A DNA stretch of 64,000 nt from Neoactinobaculum massilliense (GCF_900604955.1 NZ_UWPE01000001.1:868001-932000), one strand, 5' to 3'. Positions 16,987 to 26,129 are shown, numbered from the stretch's first letter. Made by a program: numbers and translations. Notes: generated from the sequence alone by a model not told the origin.

Positions 16987-17854
16987 TGCACTGGCGCAAA
17001 TGCTCTCCGTGGAGCTCATGCAGCGCTCCCTCGCCGTAGCGCTACTGGTGGGTATCACCGCGCCGATCGTGGGCAGCTATCTGGTGCAGCGCGGTATGGC
17101 GCTCATGGGTGATGGTATCGGCCACGTGGCGTTGACGGGCGTGGCCCTCGGCTGGCTGGCGGCCAGCTGGGTGGGCGTGGCCCCCGACGATTTCGCCGTG
17201 AGCGGCGCCTTCCTCATCGCCGTGGTGGGTGCGCTGTTGATCGAATGGATGCGCTCGGCGGGCCATAACTCCTCAGACACGGCGCTGGCCATCCTGTTTT
17301 ATGGCGGCATCGCTCTCGGCGTGTTGCTTATTACGCTGGGTGGCGGTACGGCCGCGAACCTCAACTACTACCTATTCGGCTCGATCTCCACCGTATCTAA
17401 CCTGGACGTTATCTACACCGTGGTCCTCGCCGTCGTGGTGGGCGTAGTGGGACTGGGACTGCGCGGCCCCATGTTTTCCGTAACCAACGACGAAGGCTTC
17501 GCCCGCTCCTCCGGCCTGGCGGCGCGCCACTGGAACGTGCTCATCGCGGTCCTCGCCGCTCTGACCGTCGCCGTCTCCATGCGCGTGGTTGGGGTGCTGT
17601 TGGTCTCCGCCATTATGATCGTCCCGAACGCCACCGCGCAGCTGTTTACTCGCTCATTCACGGCCACGCAGCGATGGGCCATGGGGATCGGCGCGGTTAC
17701 CTCGCTGGTGGGCCTCACCATCACGTGGTTCGTGGCGATCTCTCCGGGCGCCACCATCGTGGTACTGCTTATCGCCGTCTACGTGCTCACGGCTACCTGC
17801 CTCGCACTTGTACGACGCCGTAGCACGCCGCGAGTAAGCACGGCCAGACCGTAA
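16979..17854 (+). CDS. znuB: Zinc ABC importer permease (ZnuB-like)
   Basis: ABC-3 family membrane protein of 291 residues with about eight hydrophobic segments. Conserved stretches are QRGMALMGDGIGHVALTGVALGW near residue 40 and the cytoplasmic EAA-like region ending in VGVLLVSAIMIVPNATAQLF. ATG at 16979 is chosen for the strong GGAGGAAAAC upstream and its 8-base overlap with the ATPase stop; the ORF start at 16949 lies inside the ATPase tail. Confidence 0.94.
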   Translation: MISALAQMLSVELMQRSLAVALLVGITAPIVGSYLVQRGMALMGDGIGHVALTGVALGWLAASWVGVAPDDFAVSGAFLIAVVGALLIEWMRSAGHNSSDTALAILFYGGIALGVLLITLGGGTAANLNYYLFGSISTVSNLDVIYTVVLAVVVGVVGLGLRGPMFSVTNDEGFARSSGLAARHWNVLIAVLAALTVAVSMRVVGVLLVSAIMIVPNATAQLFTRSFTATQRWAMGIGAVTSLVGLTITWFVAISPGATIVVLLIAVYVLTATCLALVRRRSTPRVSTARP

Positions 17855-17926
17855 GAACCGGCCCGTAACCGGTGGCAATCAGCCAGCCATCCGTATCGCA
17901 ACCAGCACCAAAAAGAAAGGAAACCC

Positions 17927-18340
17927 TTGGTCAACCTTCGCCGCACCTCGCAGCGCACCGCCATCGCGACCGCCATGACCACCATTGACGAATTTACCTC
18001 CGCCCAGCACCTGAAAGCGGTCCTGGATACCCAGGGCCACCGGATTGGTCTGGCTACCGTGTACCGCAATCTGCAGGCGCTCGCCGAATCAGGCAAGCTT
18101 GACACCATCCAAGACGAGAGCGGCCAGGTGCTCTATCGGCACTGTGCCACCCCGGTTCACCATCACCACCTGGTGTGCTGGCATTGCGGACGCACCGTCG
18201 AGTTCGAGGCGCCCGAGGCCGAAAAGCTACTAGCCCGGATTGCCACCGATTCCGGGTTCACGGGTGTTCAGCACACCATTGAGGTGCGCGGGCTCTGTTC
18301 CTCCTGCCGCGCTGCCGGTGTCAGCGCCGACGACGAGTAA
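17927..18340 (+). CDS. zur: Fur-family metalloregulator, probable zinc repressor Zur
   Basis: DNA-binding metal sensor of 137 residues. The N-terminal winged helix contains GLATVYRNLQALAESGKLD. The dimerisation domain has the regulatory-site signature HHHHLVCWHCG, and the structural zinc is held by CWHC together with CSSC near the C-terminus. The start is the TTG at 17927, preceded by AAAGGAAA. It lies about 70 bases after the permease gene and is probably co-transcribed, giving autoregulation through the operator at 15141-15155. The N-terminal arm is shorter than in E. coli Zur but normal for actinobacteria. Confidence 0.9.
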   Translation: MVNLRRTSQRTAIATAMTTIDEFTSAQHLKAVLDTQGHRIGLATVYRNLQALAESGKLDTIQDESGQVLYRHCATPVHHHHLVCWHCGRTVEFEAPEAEKLLARIATDSGFTGVQHTIEVRGLCSSCRAAGVSADDE

Positions 18341-18431
18341 CTGGCCGTCCTGGACAACGATCAGTAGCGCCGAGTAATCACTCACCACCGGCGCTGCATC
18401 GCACTATTCGCCCGTCCTACGCCGGCCGCCA

Positions 18432-18459
18432 TCCTATGCTGACCGTCCTATGCTGACCG
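18432..18459. repeat. Two tandem copies of a 14-base unit
   Basis: TCCTATGCTGACCG occurs twice back to back in the gap between the zur gene and the following membrane-protein gene. Function unknown; two copies could be a regulator site or simple slippage. Confidence 0.7.
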
Positions 18460-18590
18460 TCCACCGCGCTACCCGGCCGCTCAGCGCGCCCCACCTGCGA
18501 CACCCGATATCATAAGGACAGTTCCGTCCGCGAATCTCCGCCGATTCACGGGCACTAATTTCGCGACAGGGTGTCCCCTGGGAGGGTGTT

Positions 18591-19109
18591 ATGATTCCGT
18601 TCCTTGCCGACAAACCATTCACGTTAGTGTTCCTTTTTCTTATGTGCGGGGTAGCACTCCGCTCCACCACCACGTTCTGGATCGGCCGATACGGCCACTA
18701 CCTCGTTGCTCATCAGCGTGAACCGAAGAACGGAGTGGCTCAGCGGGCGTGGATCGCCATACACGCGCCGTCCACACAACACGCGGTAGATAAGTTGAAT
18801 CAACGAGGATGGCCGCTGGTGACACTATGTTTCTTCACCGTAGGCGTGCAGACCGCCGTGATTCTCGCGGCCGGATTACTAGGAATGCGCGGCTGGCGTT
18901 TCATCGCCGCCGCACTGCCGGGATGGCTGGGATGGGCAACCATTTATTCAACGATCGGGTTTGCCGCCTGGGCAGCGATCATCGGCACCGCGATGCGCTC
19001 ACCATGGGGCGCTGCCGGCATCGCGCTACTCGTGGCGGCTGGAATCGCCTACATTGTGTACCGGAGACGGCGACTGGCCGTACCAGCACAGGAGGAGATC
19101 ACAGCATGA
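18591..19109 (+). CDS. Conserved membrane protein of unknown function
   Basis: 172 residues with about four hydrophobic segments: residues near 9-25, 75-97, 103-125 and 132-155. Between the first and second is a polar stretch with RSTTTFWIGRYGHYLV and APSTQHAVDKLNQRGWPLVTLCFF. The C-terminus is basic (YRRRR) and cytoplasmic by the positive-inside rule. A GGGAGG site precedes the ATG. The stop overlaps the start of the S4-domain gene in an ATGA, so the two are translationally coupled. I do not recognise a family with known activity; general resemblance to small actinobacterial DedA-neighbour proteins is not enough for a call. Confidence 0.85.
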   Translation: MIPFLADKPFTLVFLFLMCGVALRSTTTFWIGRYGHYLVAHQREPKNGVAQRAWIAIHAPSTQHAVDKLNQRGWPLVTLCFFTVGVQTAVILAAGLLGMRGWRFIAAALPGWLGWATIYSTIGFAAWAAIIGTAMRSPWGAAGIALLVAAGIAYIVYRRRRLAVPAQEEITA

Positions 19110-19348
19110 CCACAGGTCCACGCACCATCGATGTTCCCGTTCGGCTTCCTATCAAGCTGGGCCAGTTCGTCAAGCTCTCAGGATTGGCGGAAACCGGCGG
19201 CATGGCGCGCGAAGCGATCGACGCCGGCGAGGTGACGGTCAATGGCACGACGCTCGCACACCGCGGCCACCGTCTCGCTGCCGGTGACGTGGTCCAATTG
19301 GCCGGCGCCGCCCCGGCCATGCGCGTGGTGGACGCGGCCGGCCTCTAA
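19106..19348 (+). CDS. Small S4-domain RNA-binding protein
   Basis: 80-residue protein consisting of one S4 RNA-binding domain (LGQFVKLSGLAETGGMAREAI, then GEVTVNGTT and LAAGDVVQL). Free-standing S4 proteins such as RqcP/HslR and YaaA/YbcJ types bind ribosomal or structured RNA; the sequence is closest in layout to the YbcJ/YaaA group. It is coupled to the membrane-protein gene upstream and its last bases overlap the convergent dnaE stop by 4 bases. Ribosome binding comes from GGAGGAG upstream. Confidence 0.88.
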   Translation: MTTGPRTIDVPVRLPIKLGQFVKLSGLAETGGMAREAIDAGEVTVNGTTLAHRGHRLAAGDVVQLAGAAPAMRVVDAAGL

Positions 19349-22300
19349 CCAAGCACGCAGTTACGGCCGAGCAGCACGCGCAGGTCAGAGAACAACCCGG
19401 CGTCGGGCTTGACATAGAAGTCCTTGCCCACCTGAACCACCACCGTGCGCCGGGGACTCTGAATATGAATACGCACGGGCGCGCCACCCGGATAATCACG
19501 CAGCGTTTCGGCCAGGCGATCCATAAGTCCGGGGGTGGCCATGCGCTCGTTCATACTGAGATCAATCGGCGCGTCCGGCATGAGTGAGCCGGAGGGCAGC
19601 TTGAGATCCTGCGCGGAAAGCTGGATGGAATCATCACGCTCCTGAACGCGAGCACGCACAATGGCCAGTTGGTCCCGCTCCAGCATGGTGGACACCGTCT
19701 GGTAGGTAGCCGGGAAGAAGTTGATCTCAATGGAACCGGTGAGATCCTCCAGCGTGACCGTTGCCCACATTTTTCCGTTTTTCTTGGAAACACGCGTTTG
19801 CACATTGGTAATGAGGCCCGCAAGCGTCACCACGCTGCGGTCCGCCGGCGCCTCATCATCGAGCAAGTCAATGATGTGAGCATCCGCCGCGCGGTTAAGC
19901 ACATTCTCCATGCCGGAGAGTGGATGGTCCGACACGTAGAGGCCCAGCATGTCGCGCTCGTTGTTGAGCTTCTCCCGCTTGTCCCACTCCGGCAGCTCCG
20001 GTACCTCGATCTGTACGCTCACGGACTCACTGGCCCCGCCGAACAGGTCAAATTGACCCACGGCTTCGTTGCGCTTGAGAGACACGGTGGAATCCACCGC
20101 CTCATCCACGCGGGTCAGCAGGGCGCGCCGCGTGTACCCGAAGGAGTCAAATGCGCCCGCCTTGACCAGGCACTCCAGGGCACGCTTATTGAGCACGGGC
20201 AGTTCCACCTTGTCCAGGAAGTCCTGGAAGGAGGTGAACTTACCTTTTTCCTCCCGGGCCTTGATAATGCCCTCCACCACCGGCTGACCCACATTCTTCA
20301 CGGCAGAGAGACCGAAGCGAATATCAGAGCCCACGGCGGAGAAGTTTGCCTGTGATTCGTTGACGTCCGGGACCAGCACCGTAATGCCCATGCGGCGCAC
20401 CTCACCGAGGTAGACAGCCAGCTTGGTGCGGTTGTCCTTCCGGGAGGTGAGCACGGCCGCCATGTATTCGGTGGGATAGTGCGCCTTGAGGTAGGCCGTC
20501 CAATAGGAGACCACGCCGTAGCAGGCCGAGTGGGACTTGTTAAACGCGTACTGGGCGAAAGGCAGCAGCACGCCCCAGAGGGTTTCCACGGCGTCTTTCG
20601 AGTAGCCGTTCTCCAGCATGCCGCTTTCAAACTTGCCGTACATCTTGTTTAGTACGGCCAGTTTCTTCTTACCCATGGCCTTACGGAGGGCGTCGGCCTC
20701 ACCCATGGTGAAGTTCGCGACCTTGCGGGCGATCATCATCACCTGCTCCTGGTAGACGATGAGACCGTAGGTGGGGGCCAGAATATCGTGGAGCGCTTCC
20801 TCCAGCTCCGGGTGAATCGGGGTGATTTCCTGGCGTCCGTTCTTGCGGAGCGCATAGTTCGTGTGAGATCCCACCCCCATGGGGCCCGGGCGATACAGCG
20901 CGGAAACAGCGGAAATATCCTCAAAGTTGGTGGGCTTCATCTGCTTGAGGAGCGTGCGCATACCCGAGCCATCCAGCTGGAACACGCCAAGCGTTTCTGC
21001 CCGCCCAATCAGCTCGAACGTCTTTTTGTCATCCATGGGGACGTCCTCGATGACCAGCGGTTCCTTGCCGTTGTTCACGATGTTTTCGAGGGCGTCATCA
21101 ATGGTGGTCAGGTTTGACAGGCCAAGGAAGTCCATCTTGAGGATGCCCAGGTTCTCGCACTCCGGGTACTCGAACTGCGTGATGACCGCGCCATCCGCTG
21201 GGCGCTTCATGACAGGAATCACGTCCGTGAGCGGAGCGGAACTCATGAGCACGGCGCAGGCGTGTACGCCCCACTGGCGGGAGAGGCCCTCAATACCGGT
21301 GGCCAGATCAAATACTTTTTTGGCGTCCGGATCCGAATCCACCAGTTCGCGGAATTCCCCCGCCTCCGCGAAGCGTGCGGCATCCTTGTTGTACACGTCC
21401 GCCAGCTTGATGTCCTTGCCCTGGACCGAGGGTGGCAGCGCCTTCGTCATCCGCTCGCCCATCTCAAACGGATAGCCCTGAATGCGGGACGAATCCTTGA
21501 GCGCCTGCTTGGTTTTGATGGTGCCGAACGTGACCACCTGGGACACTTTGTCCGCCCCGTAGCGGTGCTGGACGTAGTCCAGTACCTCCATGCGCCGCCG
21601 TTCATCAAAGTCCACGTCAATATCGGGCATGGAGATGCGCTCGGGGTTGAGGAAGCGCTCGAACAGGAGGCCATTCTTGATCGGATCAAGTTCCGTGATA
21701 TGAAGTGCGTAGGCCACCATGGAGCCGGCCGCGGAACCACGCCCCGGTCCCACCCGGATGCCATTGTGGCGGGCCCACTGGATGTAGTCCTGGACTACCA
21801 GGAAGTATCCCGGGAAGCCCATCTGGACAATCACACCCACCTCGTAGTCCGCGCGCTCGCGCACGTCCTGCGGAATAGATTCGCCATAGCGGGAGTGAAG
21901 GCCCACCTCTACCTGCTTCATGAACCAGGAGGTCAAGGTTTCCCCCTCCGGCACGGGGAAGATGGGCATGTAATTGGCACCCTCGGCCGCGGTTTGGAAT
22001 TCCACGTGCACGCGTTCGCCAATTTCCACCGTATTTGTGAGCGCCCCGGGGATATCCCCAAACAGGCGCTCCATTTCCTCCCCGGACTTCAGATAGTAGC
22101 CGGACCCGTCAAAATGGAAGCGGTCCGGATCATTGAGGGTGGAGCCGGAATTGATGCACAGCATGGCGTCCTGGATACGCGCATCCTGTTTGGTCACGTA
22201 GTGGGAATCATTGGTGGCAATGATAGGCGCATCAATCTTCTTGGCTAGTTCCAGCAGTTGGTTGTGGGTACGGCGCTCCACATCGATGCCGTGATCCATC

Positions 22301-22872
22301 ACTTCCACGTAGTAGTTTTCCCTGCCGAAGATCTCCTGCATGTGGCCCGCGTATTCCAGCGCCTCCTTCTCCTGGCCCAGGCGCAGGTGGGTTTGCACGG
22401 CACCGGACGGGCAGCCCGCCGTCCCAATGAGCCCGGTGTGGTAGCGCTCCAGCAGTTCTTCGTCCGCCCGAGCCCACTTCCCCATCTGCCCATCCAACGA
22501 GGCCTGCGAGGCAAGTCGGAAGAGGTTGTGCATACCTTCCGTGGAGTAGGACAGCAGTGTCATGTGCGTGTAGGCTCCGCGCGCTGACACATCATCCGAG
22601 CGCTGCGCCTCCGTACCCCACAGCACGCGATCATGCCCGAATCGGGACGTACCCGGGGTCATGTAGGCTTCCATGCCGATGATCGGATTAATGCCCTGCG
22701 CTTTGCATTCGTTGTAGAACTTGAACGCACCAAAGCAGTTGCCGTGATCCGTGATGGCCAGCGACTTCTGCCCCAGCCGTTTGGCTTCCGCCACCAGGTC
22801 CTTGATCTTGGCGGCGCCGTCAAGCAGCGAGTACTCGGTATGCACGTGCAGGTGGACGAAATCGGTTGCCAT
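19345..22872 (-). CDS. dnaE: DNA polymerase III alpha subunit DnaE
   Basis: Replicative polymerase, 1175 residues. The N-terminal PHP domain starts FVHLHVHTEYSLLDGAAK. The palm acidic motif is PDIDVDFDERRR with GPGRGSAAGSMVAY upstream. The helix-hairpin-helix, OB-fold (TLAGLITNVQTRVSKKNGKMW) and C-terminal domain are all present. No ribosome binding site precedes the ATG; TAGAAT sits 7 bases upstream, consistent with a leaderless message. Size and domain order match the essential actinobacterial DnaE1 rather than the mutagenic DnaE2, and no imuA/imuB genes are nearby. Confidence 0.97.
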   Translation of the reverse strand: MATDFVHLHVHTEYSLLDGAAKIKDLVAEAKRLGQKSLAITDHGNCFGAFKFYNECKAQGINPIIGMEAYMTPGTSRFGHDRVLWGTEAQRSDDVSARGAYTHMTLLSYSTEGMHNLFRLASQASLDGQMGKWARADEELLERYHTGLIGTAGCPSGAVQTHLRLGQEKEALEYAGHMQEIFGRENYYVEVMDHGIDVERRTHNQLLELAKKIDAPIIATNDSHYVTKQDARIQDAMLCINSGSTLNDPDRFHFDGSGYYLKSGEEMERLFGDIPGALTNTVEIGERVHVEFQTAAEGANYMPIFPVPEGETLTSWFMKQVEVGLHSRYGESIPQDVRERADYEVGVIVQMGFPGYFLVVQDYIQWARHNGIRVGPGRGSAAGSMVAYALHITELDPIKNGLLFERFLNPERISMPDIDVDFDERRRMEVLDYVQHRYGADKVSQVVTFGTIKTKQALKDSSRIQGYPFEMGERMTKALPPSVQGKDIKLADVYNKDAARFAEAGEFRELVDSDPDAKKVFDLATGIEGLSRQWGVHACAVLMSSAPLTDVIPVMKRPADGAVITQFEYPECENLGILKMDFLGLSNLTTIDDALENIVNNGKEPLVIEDVPMDDKKTFELIGRAETLGVFQLDGSGMRTLLKQMKPTNFEDISAVSALYRPGPMGVGSHTNYALRKNGRQEITPIHPELEEALHDILAPTYGLIVYQEQVMMIARKVANFTMGEADALRKAMGKKKLAVLNKMYGKFESGMLENGYSKDAVETLWGVLLPFAQYAFNKSHSACYGVVSYWTAYLKAHYPTEYMAAVLTSRKDNRTKLAVYLGEVRRMGITVLVPDVNESQANFSAVGSDIRFGLSAVKNVGQPVVEGIIKAREEKGKFTSFQDFLDKVELPVLNKRALECLVKAGAFDSFGYTRRALLTRVDEAVDSTVSLKRNEAVGQFDLFGGASESVSVQIEVPELPEWDKREKLNNERDMLGLYVSDHPLSGMENVLNRAADAHIIDLLDDEAPADRSVVTLAGLITNVQTRVSKKNGKMWATVTLEDLTGSIEINFFPATYQTVSTMLERDQLAIVRARVQERDDSIQLSAQDLKLPSGSLMPDAPIDLSMNERMATPGLMDRLAETLRDYPGGAPVRIHIQSPRRTVVVQVGKDFYVKPDAGLFSDLRVLLGRNCVLG

Positions 22873-22879
22873 GTGCCCG

Positions 22880-22885
22880 ATTCTA
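22880..22885 (-). promoter_or_regulatory. Probable leaderless -10 element of dnaE
   Basis: TAGAAT on the minus strand, followed by CGGGCAC and then the ATG at 22872; the same hexamer and the same 7-base spacing as at dnaG. Confidence 0.65.
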
Positions 22886-23058
22886 TAGACCGCCTCCCAC
22901 GTATGCCGTTCTCGGTTTCACTGCCCGTTCGACGACGCCGCCCTACGCCGCCCCGTGTCCGGTCACCGGCGTTCTTGCGTAGTAGACGCGTCATACCGAC
23001 GATAGAGCCGTGTGTGGCCGCGTCTTTCCGTTACCGCACCCGCGGGTTTAGCAACCCG

Positions 23059-23499
23059 CTACCGGGTGATAGTTTGCGCCATTTCCCGGTGCCAGATCCC
23101 CGCATCGAGGAAACGCTCCCTTTCGGTGAGTGTGTAGCCGGCCCGCTCGTAGAACCCGATGGCGTACTCCTGCGCATCCAGCGTGATCGTGAGTGTTCCG
23201 TCCACCGCGAAATGGCGCAGGGCCACATCCCGTGCGCCGTTCACGAGGTCCATGCCAATACCCTGCCCGCGGAACGGGCGACGCACGGCCACGCGGCCGA
23301 GATGTACGCGGGCGGCGGCGTCGTACAAAATACGCGCGCACCCGCAATCCACACCGTCCACCACCGCAAGCACCTGGACCGTGGGCGCCCCATCGCGGCC
23401 GTCCATCTCTTCCGCCTCGGTGACGTTCTGCTCCCCCATGAACACCTCACGGCGAATTGCCAGGCAGCGCTCCAGTTCACCCTCGACGATCTCAATCAT
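23059..23499 (-). CDS. GNAT family N-acetyltransferase
   Basis: 146 residues with the acetyl-CoA binding motif GRVAVRRPFRGQGIGMDLV and the C-terminal GFYERAGYTLTERERFLDAGIWH, a layout like ElaA/YjcF-type acetyltransferases. The N-terminal segment RREVFMGEQNV also matches that group. Substrate unknown. The start overlaps the stop of the pseudouridine synthase gene by 4 bases, so it ends the lspA operon. Confidence 0.88.
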   Translation of the reverse strand: MIEIVEGELERCLAIRREVFMGEQNVTEAEEMDGRDGAPTVQVLAVVDGVDCGCARILYDAAARVHLGRVAVRRPFRGQGIGMDLVNGARDVALRHFAVDGTLTITLDAQEYAIGFYERAGYTLTERERFLDAGIWHREMAQTITR

Positions 23500-24422
23500 T
23501 TGAATACTCCGTCGCGTAACAGCTCCAGGGCACGCTCCAGATCCTCCGGGTAGGTGGAATCAAACGTACGCCACGAACCATCCGGGTGCGTGAACCCCAG
23601 GTGAACCGCATGCAGCCACTGCCGCGTGAGGCCCAGCCGCGCGGAAAGGGTAGGATCCGCACCGTACATCTCGTCCCCCGCGCACGGATGTCCCACGGCG
23701 CTCATATGCACACGAATCTGATGGGTGCGTCCCGTCTCCAGGTGAACGCGCAGCAGGGTACCGCCCGCCATTGCCTCCAGGGTGGAATAGTGCGTCACCG
23801 CATGGCGCCCACCCTCCCGAATGGCCATCTTCCACTGGTGCCGGTAATCCCGGCCGATAGGAGCGTCGATAGTGCCCGCCAACGGATCCGGGTGCCCCTG
23901 CACCACCGCGTGGTAGATCTTCTCCACCGTCCGGTCCCGGAACTGCTGTTTGAGACTGATATAAGCGCGGCGCGACTTCGCCACCACCATGCAGCCGGAG
24001 GTGCCCACATCCAGCCGGTGAACAATTCCACGGCGCTCGGGCGGCCCATAGTCCGACAGCTGGCGCCCAGCGGCCATGAGCGCCCCAAGCACATCGGGAC
24101 CCTCAAAATTCAACGATGGATGCGCCGTCATGCCGGCCGGCTTATTAACCACCACCAGGTCCGCATCCTCGTAAAGAATGGGCAGATCCGCGGGGGTAGG
24201 TACCGGCCCAATGGGACGTGGATCCGGTACATCCACCTCCAGCACCTGGCCCGAGGACACGCGCACAGACTTTGCCGCCTTGGCTCCGTCCACGGTCACG
24301 GCGCCTGCCTCCACCAGCGCGGCGGCCTTCGAACGGGACATGCCCGTCATCTTGGCCACCACAACATCCACCCGGGTTTCCTCGAACTGGTTAGGCACCG
24401 GGTAATACCGGTGTTCACTCAT
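23496..24422 (-). CDS. RluA-family pseudouridine synthase (RluD-like)
   Basis: Converts uridine to pseudouridine in RNA, probably large-subunit rRNA. 308 residues: an N-terminal S4 domain (MSRSKAAALVEAGAVTVDG), then the catalytic domain with NKPAGMTAHPS and the active-site motif HRLDVGTSGCMVVAKS, and later GRTHQIRVHM. ATG at 24422 overlaps the lspA stop by 8 bases and has GAGG upstream; a longer frame to 24452 is not supported. Pairing with lspA is common in bacteria. Confidence 0.94.
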   Translation of the reverse strand: MSEHRYYPVPNQFEETRVDVVVAKMTGMSRSKAAALVEAGAVTVDGAKAAKSVRVSSGQVLEVDVPDPRPIGPVPTPADLPILYEDADLVVVNKPAGMTAHPSLNFEGPDVLGALMAAGRQLSDYGPPERRGIVHRLDVGTSGCMVVAKSRRAYISLKQQFRDRTVEKIYHAVVQGHPDPLAGTIDAPIGRDYRHQWKMAIREGGRHAVTHYSTLEAMAGGTLLRVHLETGRTHQIRVHMSAVGHPCAGDEMYGADPTLSARLGLTRQWLHAVHLGFTHPDGSWRTFDSTYPEDLERALELLRDGVFK

Positions 24423-24891
24423 GTGAGCCCTCGGTAAACGCGGATATGACAAGCATCACGACGCCGAGCACCAGCGCAATATCCGCAACGTTGCCCACGA
24501 ACCAGCTCCCGTAGCCAATAAAATCCACCACTTCACCCCGAAGTACGCCGGGGGTATTGGTCAGTCGGTCAATCAGGTTGCCGGCGGCACCCGCCCAAAT
24601 GAGCGCGACGGAAGCCCGGGTAAGGCCGCGCGTGCGAACGGCCGCAAAGGGCAGCACCACCACGGCAGCGATAGCGATGATGGATATCAGGAGCGTGGAA
24701 TTCGACCCCAGCGAGAGCGCCGTACCAGGGTTATACACCAGTTTGAGATACAGCGCGTGGCCAAGTAGAGGACGCATGGCACCGCCGGCCAGGCTGGACT
24801 CCGCCCACGCCTTCGTGAGCTGATCCGCCACTACAACCAGCACCGCCACTGCCGCGTACGGCCAGAACGGGCGCCGAATCCTCTTTGCCAT
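24415..24891 (-). CDS. lspA: Lipoprotein signal peptidase II
   Basis: Membrane aspartyl protease of 158 residues that removes signal peptides from prolipoproteins such as the peptide- and zinc-binding proteins in this window. Four hydrophobic segments are present. Conserved blocks are VVADQLTKAWAE, NPGTALSLG, GAAGNLIDRL and VVDFIGYGSWFVGNVAD; the Asp in NLIDRL and in NVAD are the expected catalytic pair. GGAGGAAT precedes the ATG. Confidence 0.96.
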   Translation of the reverse strand: MAKRIRRPFWPYAAVAVLVVVADQLTKAWAESSLAGGAMRPLLGHALYLKLVYNPGTALSLGSNSTLLISIIAIAAVVVLPFAAVRTRGLTRASVALIWAGAAGNLIDRLTNTPGVLRGEVVDFIGYGSWFVGNVADIALVLGVVMLVISAFTEGSHE

Positions 24892-25048
24892 ATTCCTCCG
24901 TTCGCTGTATCAGGTGTCTGTCCAAGCCGCCGGAACCACCCGTGTCCGGTGCCCGCTAGAACCGAAGCAGACGGCGTCGAACTAACGCCTGCGCACCCTC
25001 ACCCGGTACAAAATGCGGGCGAGGAATCCCCCACCCGCACTCAGCGTA

Positions 25049-25669
25049 CTAGTTAGCCTGCTCCTGAGAACCACCCTCCACGTTCTCAATAAGAGACGTG
25101 AGGTAGCTGCGCAGCCGAGTACGGTAATCGCGCTCGAAGTCGCGTAGCTCGGAGATCTTGCGCTCCTGCAGACCACGCTGCTGCTCCAGCTGCGCAAGCG
25201 TGCGGTTGTGGGTGGCCTCAGCCTCCGCCACCATCTTGTCGCTCTTGTCCTTAGCTTCGGTCACCAGCTTGTCATGCTCCTGCTGACCATCGGAGACGAG
25301 CTTGTCATGCTCCTGCTGACCTTCAGCCACCAGCTTGTCATGAACCTGCTGCGCCAACACCAGCACGGAAGCCGCCGACTGCGCATTCTCAGATTCGGAA
25401 GCGGCAGCCGTATTAGCGAAGGTGGTGGTACCCGTAGCTGAATCCGGTGCGGGCGCCTCGCCCTGGCCGGCGCCCTGCAGCTCCGTCACCTTTGCTTCCG
25501 CCACCTCAGCGCGATGGTTGGCATCATCGCGCTGCTTGGTGAGCTGCTCCACGGTTTCGGCCACCTGATCGAGGAACCAATCCACCTCGTCGTTGTCGTA
25601 CCCGTGCTCCACGCTCTCGGGTTGCTTGAAGCGAATGTTGAGCACATCTTGGTATGTCAGCAACGCCAT
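25049..25669 (-). CDS. DivIVA-domain protein (Wag31/DivIVA-like)
   Basis: Polar or septal scaffold, 206 residues. The N-terminal DivIVA lipid-binding domain is clear: LTYQDVLNIRFKQPE, then GYDNDEVDWFLDQVAETVEQL. The rest is coiled coil, including four 11-residue units around QQEHDKLVSDG and a terminal acidic, Gln/Asn-rich tail. In actinobacteria this gene follows ftsZ, sepF and yggT and directs apical growth or septum positioning. The ATG at 25669 with GAGGTGAGGGG upstream is preferred over GTG at 25678. Confidence 0.93.
   Translation of the reverse strand: MALLTYQDVLNIRFKQPESVEHGYDNDEVDWFLDQVAETVEQLTKQRDDANHRAEVAEAKVTELQGAGQGEAPAPDSATGTTTFANTAAASESENAQSAASVLVLAQQVHDKLVAEGQQEHDKLVSDGQQEHDKLVTEAKDKSDKMVAEAEATHNRTLAQLEQQRGLQERKISELRDFERDYRTRLRSYLTSLIENVEGGSQEQAN
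25235..25366 (-). repeat. Four 33-base in-frame repeats inside the DivIVA gene
   Basis: Units start at 25235, 25268, 25301 and 25334, each opening with CTTGTC on the plus strand; the last three share CTTGTCATG and are highly similar. They encode 11-residue coiled-coil units with core HDKLV. The 11-residue period is that of a right-handed hendecad coil and the near identity suggests recent duplication. Confidence 0.85.
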
Positions 25670-25847
25670 CCCCCTCACCTCGGAAATCTTGAGTCAACGA
25701 ACACCACGTGCCCGCCCGGGGCCACTTCACCCCACTAGTAACGAAATTATAACTTCGCTATGTTTCCGAGGCAAAACAGCCATTCCTTCGTTCACTGTAC
25801 AGGATTCAGCTAATTTGCGCCCGGATCCGACACTTTGTTGAGCTCCC

Positions 25848-26129
25848 CTAGAACAAACGCACCACCACAGAGGAGAGAATCTGCAGGCCAATAAACAGCA
25901 CCAGGAATCCCATATCCAGTGCCACACCACCGAACCGCAGGGGCGGAATGAACTTACGGAGCCAGCGCAGCGGCGGATCTGTGAGCTTGAATATCACATT
26001 GCCGACCACGAGCAGGAACCCGCGTGGCGTCCAATCCCGCGCCGTCATGAGCACCAGGTCATAGATGGCCCTCCCTACCAGGACAAGTAGGTAGAGCTGA
26101 ATCAGCCCGGAGAGAATATAGCCAATCAG
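25848..26129 (-). CDS. YggT-family membrane protein with CTG start
   Basis: About 93 residues, two transmembrane segments (IGYILSGLIQLYLLVLVGRAIYDLV split by a short loop, and ALDMGFLVLFIGLQIL), with the family block TDPPLRWLRKFIPPLRFGGV. Starting at the first ATG or GTG (26048 or 26054) would remove the first helix. The frame is open to 26135, and CTG at 26129 overlaps the sepF stop as CTGA, giving a normal family length. YggT proteins sit beside sepF in most actinobacteria and are linked to division or osmotic tolerance, but the molecular role is unclear. Confidence 0.85.
   Translation of the reverse strand: MIGYILSGLIQLYLLVLVGRAIYDLVLMTARDWTPRGFLLVVGNVIFKLTDPPLRWLRKFIPPLRFGGVALDMGFLVLFIGLQILSSVVVRLF

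Noticed and set aside
21262-22248. Plus-strand open frame of about 330 codons
   Set aside because: Antisense shadow of dnaE; no conserved domain is visible.
25235-25366. Possible CRISPR-like regular repeats
   Set aside because: The 33-base units are contiguous without spacers and encode in-frame coiled-coil repeats of a DivIVA protein.
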